Shown here: one piece after another, positions 11,435-18,484 of the stretch
How positions within the stretch are numbered: position 1 is the stretch's first letter
Layout: every line of letters starts with the position of its first letter
Origin: a virus
Virus record (IMG/VR): IMGVR_UViG_3300034280_001138
Coordinates: 1-24,484 of that record
Reading direction: 5' to 3' (one strand)
Length of the DNA: 24,484 nucleotides
Made by a program: the position numbers and the translations under genes
The notes under the pieces: model-generated
Database searches by the model: none
Told to the model about the DNA's origin: nothing
What the model saw: only the letters and a program-made list of their open reading frames with translations

Positions 11435-13732
11435 TTAGCTATTGATGTAAAGACCGGCATCCAATATTGTATCTAAGGCTGTCACAGGACTGTACGTTTC
11501 AGCATCAATTTGGACAAGTGTATCTACGTTTTCGAGTGGGGTGCCGTTTCGGTAATCACCGCCGTCAACAAATCCAAACTCAAATTCATTAGTATATTCA
11601 CTAAGAGGCTTATCAATAATTCCAAATTTAGCGTCTTGAAGGATCCTCGGATCTAAGTTAAATAACTTATTTACTAATCCAGCAAAACGGTTTGTACTAT
11701 TTGCTACAAGCCCTGTTCGACTTAAATTACCTTTCCCATCACGACGAATATTATCGTTTAGCGCCATTGTTGTTAGCGTCGGATTAAAATTAGCCGCTTG
11801 CTCTGGATTATTGCCCGCTCCAATAATTGTCTGGTTTCCTGACCAGCCAAGATTTTGCGAATCAAAAATATAACGCTCCGTGACTTCTTTTAAACGTTGA
11901 CTTTCTTTGTCAAAGTTCTTATAAAAGGTTTCTAATCCAGTCCCTACAGGTTGGTCACTCGGTTCTAGCAGCCAAGTGTTTACGTATTCGTGCGGTTTTA
12001 AATTAGACACCGTGCAGTACCCTGCTGTTGTATCCGCAAATGGATAAACAATCGTAAAGGTATCTTTAGAAGGCACACTCGTTATTGTGTACTCCCCTTC
12101 AATCGCGTTACCGCTTGTAAAATCAAGCTGAATACGTTTATTAGCCAATAGTCCGTGATTAGGCGCAGTAACCGTAATATTTGGCCCAGACTGTTCGTAG
12201 CGTGCATTAATTGAGATGGCACCACCACCTTCGTCGTGGATCAATGCCCACATTGAAGCGTAAATGTGTTTACACCACCGCATCTGGTAATAAAGTAAGT
12301 TTTGAAATGAAAATCGCTCAATATCTTCATATTCAGGCAACTGGTAAAAGTTATTTATTGTCGTATAACCAATATCTTGGAAAACGCCGGGAGAATCACG
12401 AGTCTCTGTAAAAGTACCGTCAGGATTTAAGATAAGACCTGGTTTTAAATTTGCTAGTTGTGTTTGAGGAAACCTACGCTGCCTAAGTTGACTATATAAG
12501 TTGTAATTATCGCGCTTACTAAAGTCTTCGCAAGAACACTGCCAACGTAATTCAGTTGTTAGATAGCGTCCAATTTGAAAACCTCTGTGTGCAGGTACAA
12601 CTGTTGCTGTAGCACCGTTTGTAGTCTGTGCTGCGTAGCTATCTTCTTTTTGGAAGATTAATTCATTCGTAGTAGCGTCAGATCCAGTAACCGTATAGCC
12701 AACATAATCTAAATAATTGAACCCACGGAGAAGACGGTTGACTGTAGCGTCCCCTGAGGTCACGCCACTTGTAATTGTTGTAATCTCAAGTACGGTCGCA
12801 CTGGTAACAGTGACTTCGTAGCGGCCAGAGGACACAAGTCCTGTCCCAATGTCTAAATAAACCGTATTGCCAGTAGAAAGGCCGTGATTTTCGGTGCAAG
12901 TGAGGGTTACGGTCGATCCTGTGCGGCTGTAAGTAGCAGTAATGCCAGGATCGCGTTCAATTACACGATCAGTCATTCGCTCACCTGGCAATAACGCTGT
13001 TTCAGTGGGCAAAAATCTTAATGCAACTCGAATAAAGCGCCAGCGTGTGTCTGTAAATACTGTTGAAACGGCGTAAGCAACGTTTCCACTTGTTGTCAAC
13101 GGAGCTACAGCAGTAACTGTAAAAGTATTTTGTGTTTTTTCGGTAATTGTAAGCGTATTGTTTACGGCAGTGCCTGATAAAAATGCTAAATAGACGCTGT
13201 CTCCTGGAAATAGACCGTGATCAGCTCTAGTAACAGTGATTGTAGTACCGCTTTGAACATATACTGCTTCTACTGAGTCACCTAAATAACGTACACCAAG
13301 AATTGGAAGTCCGTAATCATAGAAAGTGAACGAATTGGTATCGCGCATACCAACAAGTTGCTCTCCAATGTCTTGATTTGTTGACGGATACGTGAATAGA
13401 CGTGCCGGAACAAAAACTCCTGGATACTGCTGAAAAGAAAAATAAAGCCGATAGTCGCCTCTAACAGGTCGCTCAACATCATTCGAGCCTAAAGCACTTT
13501 GCGTGATTGAATAAAGTTCGTAACCACGGCGCCAGCGAGCCCACAGTGAATCGTGGTTGTAAAACCGAACTTCACTCTCAATTTCTGGAGAAAGCGACGG
13601 GTCAAACGGATTTTTAATTTCTGCTCTTTTATCTGTTCCGTTGAACTTTGTGAGACTAGAAAATTTCTTATCGAGCTTCCCGGTAAAAGGACTGCCCTTT
13701 GATCTAGAGAATCCGCCTACACCAAAAGGCAT
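11435..13732 (-). CDS. Large tail structural protein with HGL repeats and a SWIM-like Cys/His motif, 765 aa
   Basis: The largest gene in the window. The start (MPFGVGGFSRSKGSPF) and aromatic-rich body (YELYSITQSALGS, DYRLYFSFQQYPGVFVPARL) mark a virion protein. Three beta-sandwich-like repeats occur at about residues 160-218, 271-331 and 514-575, each built as I/V-T-V-T...HGL..G..VYL/IQL.F.SG, then YT/YE, then TFT/LEI.....T..G. Between the second and third lies C399-x-C401-EDF, and C487-K-H489-IYA follows 86 residues later; this CxC...CxH set with the F and HI.A context matches the SWIM zinc-binding pattern. A C-terminal part has helices (NFDKESQRLKEVTERYIFD) and ends TILDAGLYINS. It is a tail tube/baseplate-type or neck protein; the exact role is unknown. 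Confidence 0.75.
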   Translation of the reverse strand: MPFGVGGFSRSKGSPFTGKLDKKFSSLTKFNGTDKRAEIKNPFDPSLSPEIESEVRFYNHDSLWARWRRGYELYSITQSALGSNDVERPVRGDYRLYFSFQQYPGVFVPARLFTYPSTNQDIGEQLVGMRDTNSFTFYDYGLPILGVRYLGDSVEAVYVQSGTTITVTRADHGLFPGDSVYLAFLSGTAVNNTLTITEKTQNTFTVTAVAPLTTSGNVAYAVSTVFTDTRWRFIRVALRFLPTETALLPGERMTDRVIERDPGITATYSRTGSTVTLTCTENHGLSTGNTVYLDIGTGLVSSGRYEVTVTSATVLEITTITSGVTSGDATVNRLLRGFNYLDYVGYTVTGSDATTNELIFQKEDSYAAQTTNGATATVVPAHRGFQIGRYLTTELRWQCSCEDFSKRDNYNLYSQLRQRRFPQTQLANLKPGLILNPDGTFTETRDSPGVFQDIGYTTINNFYQLPEYEDIERFSFQNLLYYQMRWCKHIYASMWALIHDEGGGAISINARYEQSGPNITVTAPNHGLLANKRIQLDFTSGNAIEGEYTITSVPSKDTFTIVYPFADTTAGYCTVSNLKPHEYVNTWLLEPSDQPVGTGLETFYKNFDKESQRLKEVTERYIFDSQNLGWSGNQTIIGAGNNPEQAANFNPTLTTMALNDNIRRDGKGNLSRTGLVANSTNRFAGLVNKLFNLDPRILQDAKFGIIDKPLSEYTNEFEFGFVDGGDYRNGTPLENVDTLVQIDAETYSPVTALDTILDAGLYINS
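11999..13258 (-). repeat. Three copies of an HGL beta-repeat in the 765-aa tail protein
   Basis: Copies lie at residues about 160-218, 271-331 and 514-575; a fourth, diverged copy is in the neighbouring 262-aa protein. The shared pattern is T.VTVT...HGL..G..VYL.F.SG, then a YT/LT-type strand, then TFT or similar, then T..G. The repeats are spaced, not tandem, and DNA identity between copies is low. Confidence 0.65.
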
Positions 13733-13741
13733 TTTTAACGA

Positions 13742-14530
13742 TTAATAGTAGCCGCCTTGCGCAGTGACATAAAATCCATTGGTAAGAGCAGTCGTTCCAC
13801 TATAAGAAGCGTATAAAGCTTGCCCACGCTTCAGCATCATGCCACGAATTTTAGGTGAAGTTGCGCTGTTGGCTGTGTAGAAATTTGAACCCGCTTGTAC
13901 AGTTGGGTGATTGATCAAAGGAAGAACATTATATTCAGTAAGACTGTAATACTGATGGTCGTAAGTAGCTGGAATACTGACAGTAAACAGGGGAAAAAAT
14001 TGGTTAGTGTTTGTAACTGATCCGGTTTCAACCAGGTAAATACAAAAATCCAAAGGCAGCCGGCACTCAACGTTACCTGTAATCGGTCCAGAGATGCTCG
14101 GAATAGTGCCAGTGAACGTGGTTGGTGTTACTGCAGTGACGTCGACCGCCTGGTCAATTGGAGTGGTTCCACTGCTATACGAAGTAAAGTTTAAGTAGAC
14201 CTTCTGTCCAACCTGAACATTGTGACCGCCGCTAATAGTGACTACAACATTGGTGCTGTTAGCTGAGTAAGTACCAGTAACAGCAGAAGTCGCATCAATA
14301 AATTCGGTAGTACGTTTTGAATACTGGAACCAAATCTCATCAATATAAGCACCACTAATCGACGTGTCTGTCTGTGCAGAATCCACGTCAAAAATTTTGG
14401 TCGCATTTCCAACCGCAGTTGGCACCAAGCTGGTTGAAAACGCCTGACCTGAAGCCACAGTAACTAGGCTAGAAGTAGTCGCCGGACGATCAACGAGAAG
14501 CGGTTGCTTGTTTGAGCTAGACGATGACAA
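13742..14530 (-). CDS. Virion structural protein with one HGL-like repeat, 262 aa
   Basis: A Ser/Thr-rich, beta-type protein. Residues about 86-156 carry one copy of the same repeat that occurs three times in the adjacent 765-aa protein: TNVVVTISGGHNVQVGQKVY, then LNFTS, then VDVTAVTPTTFTGTI. The C-terminal part (ATYDHQYYSLTEYNVLPLIN and KIRGMMLKRGQALYASYSG) looks like a receptor-fold or connector domain. The start is TTG with an AGGGAG Shine-Dalgarno sequence ending 12 bases upstream; no ATG fits better. It probably assembles next to the 765-aa protein, from which it is separated by only 9 bp. Confidence 0.65.
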   Translation of the reverse strand: MSSSSSNKQPLLVDRPATTSSLVTVASGQAFSTSLVPTAVGNATKIFDVDSAQTDTSISGAYIDEIWFQYSKRTTEFIDATSAVTGTYSANSTNVVVTISGGHNVQVGQKVYLNFTSYSSGTTPIDQAVDVTAVTPTTFTGTIPSISGPITGNVECRLPLDFCIYLVETGSVTNTNQFFPLFTVSIPATYDHQYYSLTEYNVLPLINHPTVQAGSNFYTANSATSPKIRGMMLKRGQALYASYSGTTALTNGFYVTAQGGYY

Positions 14531-14570
14531 TTGACGCTACTCTCCCTGTACGATGCGTTTTGTTGGGTAA

Positions 14571-14577
14571 ATTCTAA
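14571..14577 (-). promoter_or_regulatory. Candidate -10-like motif TTAGAAT upstream of the gene at 13742-14530
   Basis: Minus-strand TTAGAAT lies 41 bases before the TTG start at 14530. The same heptamer occurs before the starts at 14769 and 10686, each time in a short gap with more A+T than the flanks. No convincing -35 box is visible. Support is only recurrence at gene starts. Confidence 0.3.
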
Positions 14578-14592
14578 TGCAGACAACCTAAA

Positions 14593-14769
14593 TCAGGATG
14601 CCTTCTTTTTCTCCATGCGCATCCGCGCTTTTTTTACAGCTTCTTTACGACGCTCCTTGTCGGTAGGTTCTTTATCAGATTCTTTATCAGAAACCTTTTC
14701 AGACTCCTGGCCGCCTTTCTTCTTAAAATGGGCCAGCAGCTCGGGAGGCATCTTACCTTTAGCAGGCAT
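14593..14769 (-). CDS. Small highly charged protein, 58 aa
   Basis: Starting at the ATG at 14769, the protein reads MPAKGKMPPELLAHFKKKGG, followed by repeated Ser-Asp-Lys-Glu (SDKESDKEPTDKERRK) and a basic end (ARMRMEKKKAS). The MPAKGKMPPELL.HFK start recurs in cyanophage small proteins as far as I remember. A longer frame from 14790 adds seven residues. The protein is probably disordered, possibly DNA- or capsid-associated. No enzymatic function is indicated. The inverted repeat at 14788-14813 lies just upstream. Confidence 0.6.
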   Translation of the reverse strand: MPAKGKMPPELLAHFKKKGGQESEKVSDKESDKEPTDKERRKEAVKKARMRMEKKKAS

Positions 14770-14787
14770 CGTATTGAGTACTGAAAA

Positions 14788-14813
14788 CACGTATGAGTAT
14801 ATTCTAATACGTG
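14788..14813. promoter_or_regulatory. 7-bp inverted repeat enclosing a TTAGAAT box
   Basis: CACGTAT and ATACGTG are perfect arms around a 12-base spacer containing TATTCTAA. It lies in the gap between the stop at 14824 and the start at 14769. The embedded TTAGAAT on the minus strand may be a promoter -10 element, with the dyad as an operator; no T-tract supports a terminator. Confidence 0.4.
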
Positions 14814-14823
14814 CCTAAGCTAT

Positions 14824-15114
14824 CTAATACAAGCTTTCTTCAAGATCGCTTACCTCACCACCAGCTGCATAAGGATCGTTAAGAACTGGTGTCTCAGCAA
14901 GGTTGTTTAAATCCACATTAAATGCTTCTCCAGCGAGACGGGAACGCCCTGAATTTTTACGCGGTGCGCGACCACCTACTGCGTAGTAACCACCTTCGGT
15001 GGCAAGCATTGCCTGAAAGTCTTCAGCATTAGTCCGAAGAGGAAACTCATACGGCTCTTTTCTGGCGGTAATACCAATGGTATATCCCATTTTCTCCCCA
15101 GCGCGTCTAGCCAT
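14824..15114 (-). CDS. Hypothetical protein, 96 aa
   Basis: A basic N-terminal part (MARRAGEKMGYTIGITARKE) is followed by an FQAMLATEGGYYAVGGRAPR segment and an acidic Gly/Asp-rich tail (DPYAAGGEVSDLEESLY). No motif is recognised. It overlaps the upstream gene by 8 bp, suggesting coupled translation, and belongs to the run of small head/neck genes between 14.6 and 16.6 kb. Composition fits a soluble virion-associated or assembly protein. Confidence 0.55.
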   Translation of the reverse strand: MARRAGEKMGYTIGITARKEPYEFPLRTNAEDFQAMLATEGGYYAVGGRAPRKNSGRSRLAGEAFNVDLNNLAETPVLNDPYAAGGEVSDLEESLY

Positions 15115-15322
15115 TGGTCTTCCTCCTCGAAGCTAATTCGACAGCACGACGAGCTTTGCTTGCACGTTCTGTATTCGGGACAAACTGACGACCTGTTCGA
15201 GAGGCACGCTGCTTCTTTTCATCTGTACGCTTACGTTCTTCAGGACTCAGCCTGGCCCAAGCTTCTCTTGGCAAATAGCGTTCGGTACTCTTCTGTCCGG
15301 GCTCGATTGCTTTGTCGTTCAT
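15107..15322 (-). CDS. Small basic hypothetical protein, about 71 aa
   Basis: Starting at ATG 15322 the protein reads MNDKAIEPGQKSTERYLPRE, then AWARLSPEERKRTDEKKQRA and a basic helical end (RASKARRAVELASRRKTNG). The YLPR.AW..LSP.ERK.TD.KK....GRQ.VPNT pattern recurs in cyanophage small proteins, to my memory, but its function is unknown. Starts at 15358 or 15379 would also be in frame, but they overlap the upstream Cys-rich gene by 32 or 53 bp; 15322 leaves a 4-bp gap. Its strong positive charge suggests nucleic-acid contact. Confidence 0.6.
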   Translation of the reverse strand: MNDKAIEPGQKSTERYLPREAWARLSPEERKRTDEKKQRASRTGRQFVPNTERASKARRAVELASRRKTNG

Positions 15323-15326
15323 CGGA

Positions 15327-15746
15327 CTACTGAATCGGCCCACCATGTAGCCAAGCATCACAGGTGCGGGAGCCTGCACACTTGAATTTAAATAGCTGAC
15401 AATAGCCTAAATCAGCTCGGCATTGTACATCATAAGGATCTGCCGCGCCTTGCTCATTGATACCTTCAATAATGCAAGATAAAATTTTATCTGATTGATC
15501 AAAAGCTGCACAGTTACGACAAAGAGCTGTTTGTACAGTATCAAGATCACTATTCCAAAGTTCAGCCTTTTTCTCCCAAAAACCTGGATCTGGCGCATCA
15601 GGATTTAACGGTCCATAGGCAAAGTTCTTAATAGTCCAATTGCGATTTTTGATATTTTCTTTAATATCAGTTGTAGCACGTGGGCAAGAATCTCCGACTT
15701 CTGCTACTTTCTTATTAAGAAGAATAGTGACTTTGGGATTCATCAT
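15327..15746 (-). CDS. Cys-rich conserved phage protein, 139 aa
   Basis: After a polar N-terminal half with PRATTDIKENIKNRNWTIKN and PDPGFWEKKAELWNSDLDTV, the protein has seven Cys: CRNCAAFD, SCIIEG, DVQCRADLGYCQLFKFKCAG and TC in SRTCDAW. The layout C..C..F...C......GYC.LFKFKCAG.RTCDAW recurs in marine phage proteins of unknown function, in my memory. Four or more Cys in this arrangement could bind zinc or an iron-sulfur cluster. In cyanophages it is often found near head genes, which fits the position here. Confidence 0.7.
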   Translation of the reverse strand: MMNPKVTILLNKKVAEVGDSCPRATTDIKENIKNRNWTIKNFAYGPLNPDAPDPGFWEKKAELWNSDLDTVQTALCRNCAAFDQSDKILSCIIEGINEQGAADPYDVQCRADLGYCQLFKFKCAGSRTCDAWLHGGPIQ

Positions 15747-16087
15747 GCTGCAGCCACATTAAAAGTAACTGAAGCGGCGGTACCACCTGATTCGCTAACA
15801 AATACAGGGCGGATCCATTTGACCGGGCGTCCACTCACACTATATACAAATGTTCCGTTACTAGAAACCGTTTGCGGTGCGACAATCTCAGCAAAATTTG
15901 TGCCATCAATACTTCCATCTAAGCGCACCACGACATTTGTATTGATATTTGACACCGTAACAATCAATGTATAATCGCGTGTACGAAACAAGTCATTTAC
16001 AGCTACTTGAAGCAGGTTACCATTACCAGGCGAGGACAACGTCGGACTGATATCGAAAATTGTATCCTGCACGTAAGTTAATGCCAC
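15743..16087 (-). CDS. Virion beta-sandwich protein, 114 aa
   Basis: A pure beta pattern is seen: LLQVAVNDLFRTRDYTLIVT, SNINTNVVVRLDGSIDGTNF, then TFVYSVSGRPVKWIRPVFVS ending VTFNVAAA. The VRLDGS.DGTNF..I segment resembles a small fibronectin/Ig-like jelly-roll decoration domain of phage heads (DUF6385-like). It starts with GTG and overlaps the downstream Cys-rich gene by 4 bp. It probably coats the capsid or caps the neck. Confidence 0.6.
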   Translation of the reverse strand: MALTYVQDTIFDISPTLSSPGNGNLLQVAVNDLFRTRDYTLIVTVSNINTNVVVRLDGSIDGTNFAEIVAPQTVSSNGTFVYSVSGRPVKWIRPVFVSESGGTAASVTFNVAAA

Positions 16088-16112
16088 AGTGTTACCTAGC
16101 TATAAAAATAGT

Positions 16113-16346
16113 CTAACCTTTACCCTTCTCGTATTCTTTACGAGTCATCCACTTCTGTTCACCCCAGCGATCTAAAGATTTTTGTGATTCCGTCTTGCCA
16201 CCTGAATAACCACCGCCTCTATTTTTGTAAGCTTGTGCTAAAAGCTGGGCTTTACGCCCGGACCACTGACCAGGCTTACCACCTTTGGAGCCAGCCATAA
16301 TCCTGTCTTTAAGATTTTCGCGTAATTCTGGTTTGGTGTAGCTCAT
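16113..16346 (-). CDS. DUF5872-like basic protein, 77 aa
   Basis: The sequence closely follows the DUF5872 consensus as I remember it: KPELRENLKDRIMAGSKGGK, then PGQWSGRKAQLLAQAYKNRG, GGYSGGKTESQKSLDRWGEQ and KW at the end. The PGQWSARKAQLLA..Y...GGGY.G.KT..Q.SL..W..E.W core is present almost complete. The function of the family is not known; its positive charge suggests nucleic-acid binding. Its ATG overlaps the stop of the 92-aa gene (TAATG at 16344-16348), so it is translationally coupled. Confidence 0.8.
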   Translation of the reverse strand: MSYTKPELRENLKDRIMAGSKGGKPGQWSGRKAQLLAQAYKNRGGGYSGGKTESQKSLDRWGEQKWMTRKEYEKGKG

Positions 16347-16624
16347 TAGAAACCTTGCGAAGGCTGCTTATTCAAAATGACAGGCGGAATGTTATCTGTC
16401 CTGCTACGCATCACTTCGCGCATGTACGCAGGATTGTTCAACTGGAACCTGGGGTCATCTTCTCCATTATACGCGACAACAAAACCACACTTGCTGTGTT
16501 GCTCCTTACGTTTGCTATTGAAGGGGTCGCTAAAACTTGAAGTCGTTAAACTGTAATCCTGGTACATGTTCTCGTACGTAACGGGAAAAGAGGGTGAATA
16601 ACCAGGGACAGCAGCAAAGCGCAT
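16346..16624 (-). CDS. Hypothetical protein, 92 aa
   Basis: A soluble protein with many aromatic residues (AAVPGYSPSFPVTYENMYQD), a basic stretch (NSKRKEQHSKC) and a polar helix (NPAYMREVMRSRTDN). No family recognised. It shares one base with each neighbour's start or stop (TAATG on both sides), which places it firmly in a coupled chain from the M23-like gene to the DUF5872 gene. Confidence 0.6.
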   Translation of the reverse strand: MRFAAVPGYSPSFPVTYENMYQDYSLTTSSFSDPFNSKRKEQHSKCGFVVAYNGEDDPRFQLNNPAYMREVMRSRTDNIPPVILNKQPSQGF

Positions 16625-17304
16625 TACGCTAAATAGTTCGGAGTCTGGTTAAATGCGCCCATTAAAAGCTGCAATGGGTTAATTGAAGATTTGATTTGCG
16701 GTGTTTCTGCAGACATTAACTGTTGCGCGTACGCAGTTAGAAAATCATTGGTACCTTGTTTTTGAGTTTCTCCTATGCCAGGTAGGATAATATAAGTGTC
16801 TCCCTGTTTGGTTTGCTGTGGTGTGGAAGGTTGAATAGGCTGTTGCTGCATTGCAGTCTGTTCCCCTTGCTTCCCACCAACAGTGTGAAGAAGGCGGATT
16901 TCATATGGAGTACCTTGAGCATCAGTTGTTTTGATGCTGCCGTAGCCACGCCCAGGAGTGAATGTGCCGGGGCCTTCCCAGGCTAAGGGCACTCCTGCGC
17001 CAATGCCGTAATCCTGCCCAAGGTGAAACGTCGACGCACCTTTGGTGGGTGCGACACGTTTACCGTAACCAGAAGTAATTGGATAAGCAGGATTCCATTG
17101 TTCGCCTTGTTGTTGCCACAAAGCTTTACGGTCTTTATCTACCTTTAGGCGAGTTAGCAGCGAACGAATTGTACCTGGGTCAATATATTGTCCATCTTTC
17201 AGAACCCGCACATCTAAGTGCGCTCCTGTAGTCGGATAAATATCTTCCGCAGTCGTAGCAATACGACCAACATCTAAGTAGTCTTGTGCTGCTGTTCTCG
17301 CCAT
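16624..17304 (-). CDS. M23/LytM-like virion protein with motifs in permuted order, 226 aa
   Basis: The N-terminus (residues 24-46) reads PTTGAHLDVRVLKDGQYIDP, which is what normally ends an M23 endopeptidase domain (STGPHLHFEV..NG..VDP). The part that normally begins the domain follows at residues 76-122: ITSGYGKR..P, HLGQDYG with H94 and D98 in HxxxD, a G.P strand and a GYG turn, then YEIRLLHT with H140. The metal ligands would be H94, D98 and either H29 or H140. The second His of the usual H-x-H is Asp31 in the N-terminal copy and Thr in LLHT, so activity is uncertain. Residues 148-200 are a Gln/Thr-rich linker, and the end has SSINPLQLLMGAFNQTPNYLA, similar in position to the SLT-like gene's tail. 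Probably a virion-associated peptidoglycan-processing protein. Confidence 0.65.
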   Translation of the reverse strand: MARTAAQDYLDVGRIATTAEDIYPTTGAHLDVRVLKDGQYIDPGTIRSLLTRLKVDKDRKALWQQQGEQWNPAYPITSGYGKRVAPTKGASTFHLGQDYGIGAGVPLAWEGPGTFTPGRGYGSIKTTDAQGTPYEIRLLHTVGGKQGEQTAMQQQPIQPSTPQQTKQGDTYIILPGIGETQKQGTNDFLTAYAQQLMSAETPQIKSSINPLQLLMGAFNQTPNYLA

Positions 17305-17313
17305 GGTCCGTAG

Positions 17314-17910
17314 TTAATATTGTGGCGTTTGGTTTAAACCAAGGGCAGAGCTTAGGAGAGCAAAAGAATTAAAACCTATATCTATTTTTGGAGTATTTGA
17401 ATCAAAAATAGTCTTCAAGATAAACCGATCTAAATTTTCTTTAGGGTCTACCTGTGGCTGCATACCTCCAAACAGAATGAAGGTGCGCCCACCTGGGGCG
17501 GCCGCTACCTCCTGCGGCTGTTGCTGTGGTTGCTGTGGCGTAGCTTGTGCAGTCTGCGCGGCTTGCTGTGCTTGGGGTAGAAATTCTTTGTACTTACCAC
17601 TTTTGTAAACTGACCAAGCGCCAAGACCTTGACTACCTAAAATTTGTTTAGCAGCCTTGGCGTTAGTTGCTGGATCAAATAACTGGCTTTCTTTTTGAAG
17701 GCCAAACTGCTTCATCCGTGCAGGTCCAAGTCCACCATGCATGTTGACTTGAAACAATCCATAAGATTTGTCAAGTCCTTCGGGATTGAACGCCTGCGTG
17801 CGCCCTCCTGATTCTGCCATCGCAATGGCAGTCATCGTTGGTATCTTGTCCTGCGGGAATCCTTGTTGTTTTAACAGGTCCGCAATTTGCTGTGGGTTTA
17901 GCTGTGACAT
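17314..17910 (-). CDS. SLT-type lytic transglycosylase-like virion protein, 198 aa
   Basis: From ATG 17910 the protein begins MSQLNPQQIADLLKQQGFP and continues into an SLT/goose-lysozyme-like core: TMTAIAMAESGG with the catalytic Glu (residue 33 of this start), KSYGLFQVNM, then a GL..RMKQFGL segment, DPATNAKAAKQIL and GAWSVYKSGKY. This is the VirB1/Slt70 order E-S-GG, GL.Q, N....A. The domain would cleave MurNAc-GlcNAc bonds with anhydro ends, making an opening for DNA entry. A Gln-rich linker (QQAAQTAQATPQQPQQQPQE) follows, and the end, NSFALLSSALGLNQTPQY, resembles the tail of the M23-like protein. The in-frame ATG at 18069 would add a signal-like 53 residues overlapping the upstream gene by 137 bp; ATG 17910 avoids this. 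Confidence 0.75.
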   Translation of the reverse strand: MSQLNPQQIADLLKQQGFPQDKIPTMTAIAMAESGGRTQAFNPEGLDKSYGLFQVNMHGGLGPARMKQFGLQKESQLFDPATNAKAAKQILGSQGLGAWSVYKSGKYKEFLPQAQQAAQTAQATPQQPQQQPQEVAAAPGGRTFILFGGMQPQVDPKENLDRFILKTIFDSNTPKIDIGFNSFALLSSALGLNQTPQY

Positions 17911-17932
17911 GACGGAACTAGACTGCTTGGCG

Positions 17933-18412
17933 TTAGCGGAAATCGGTTGAGAGCATAAGGCGAGTGCCAACAGCGACGTCGGCAGGGCCTGGAAGGGCTT
18001 GAATAAATTCAGCACCTTCGCGATTAAACCGATACCGGGCTTGCTCGGGGTTTCGGTAATTCGGAACATACAAATGTAGGGCTAATCGATCCGTCTCGTA
18101 TATGTAAATTGCCGTCCAGGTTTTCAGCGTGTCTCTAAAATCAGAGGTTGCAATCGTACGATCGACGTCACCGGCAATGCTTTCGATACGACTCCTGGGA
18201 ACAGTATTGTTGTTCACACTTCCAGTCATGTCAGTGCGCTTTTCAGCTTCGTCGCACCGACTGACTTGTTCGACAATTTTCGAATACCAGAACGAATCCG
18301 GGATGTTGTTGACAGCTTCTTCAAGACGCGCTAAATCACCTGCCGGAATAGACGTGGTGTTATAACCAAGGTGCCAGCGAACTTTAGACTTGAGGAAGTT
18401 ATCGAGTTGCAT
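17933..18412 (-). CDS. Head-tail connector-like structural protein, 159 aa
   Basis: The protein is mostly helical: MQLDNFLKSKVRWHLGYN, DLARLEEAVNNIPDSFWYSK and a RCDEAEKRTDM segment. A RNPEQARYRFNREGAEFIQA helix near the C-terminus is followed by PGPADVAVGTRL. The pattern IP.GD.ARLEEA...IPD...Y..I..Q..RCD and VPNYR.PE..RYR..REG is shared, as I remember, by cyanophage head-completion or tail-adaptor proteins. The order head gene, then HhH protein, then this gene supports a connector role. Only moderate confidence in the function. Confidence 0.6.
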   Translation of the reverse strand: MQLDNFLKSKVRWHLGYNTTSIPAGDLARLEEAVNNIPDSFWYSKIVEQVSRCDEAEKRTDMTGSVNNNTVPRSRIESIAGDVDRTIATSDFRDTLKTWTAIYIYETDRLALHLYVPNYRNPEQARYRFNREGAEFIQALPGPADVAVGTRLMLSTDFR

Positions 18413-18428
18413 TACTCAAAAGAAATGC

Positions 18429-18464
18429 GTTATTGGATACGACTCTCTAGTTATACCCAATAAC
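18429..18464. repeat. 8-bp inverted repeat between the HhH and connector genes
   Basis: GTTATTGG and CCAATAAC are perfect arms with a 20-base spacer that adds partial pairing (ATAC/GTAT). It fills the 72-bp gap between the stop at 18485 and the start at 18412. On the minus strand it is followed by a broken T-rich stretch, so a weak terminator or leader hairpin is possible. No other feature is seen in the gap. Confidence 0.35.
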
Positions 18465-18484
18465 ACACTAGCACGCGCAAATTA

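Noticed and set aside
12211-12411. Plus-strand 66-codon frame within the 765-aa gene
   Set aside because: It is antisense to a strong coding gene and lacks a start signal.
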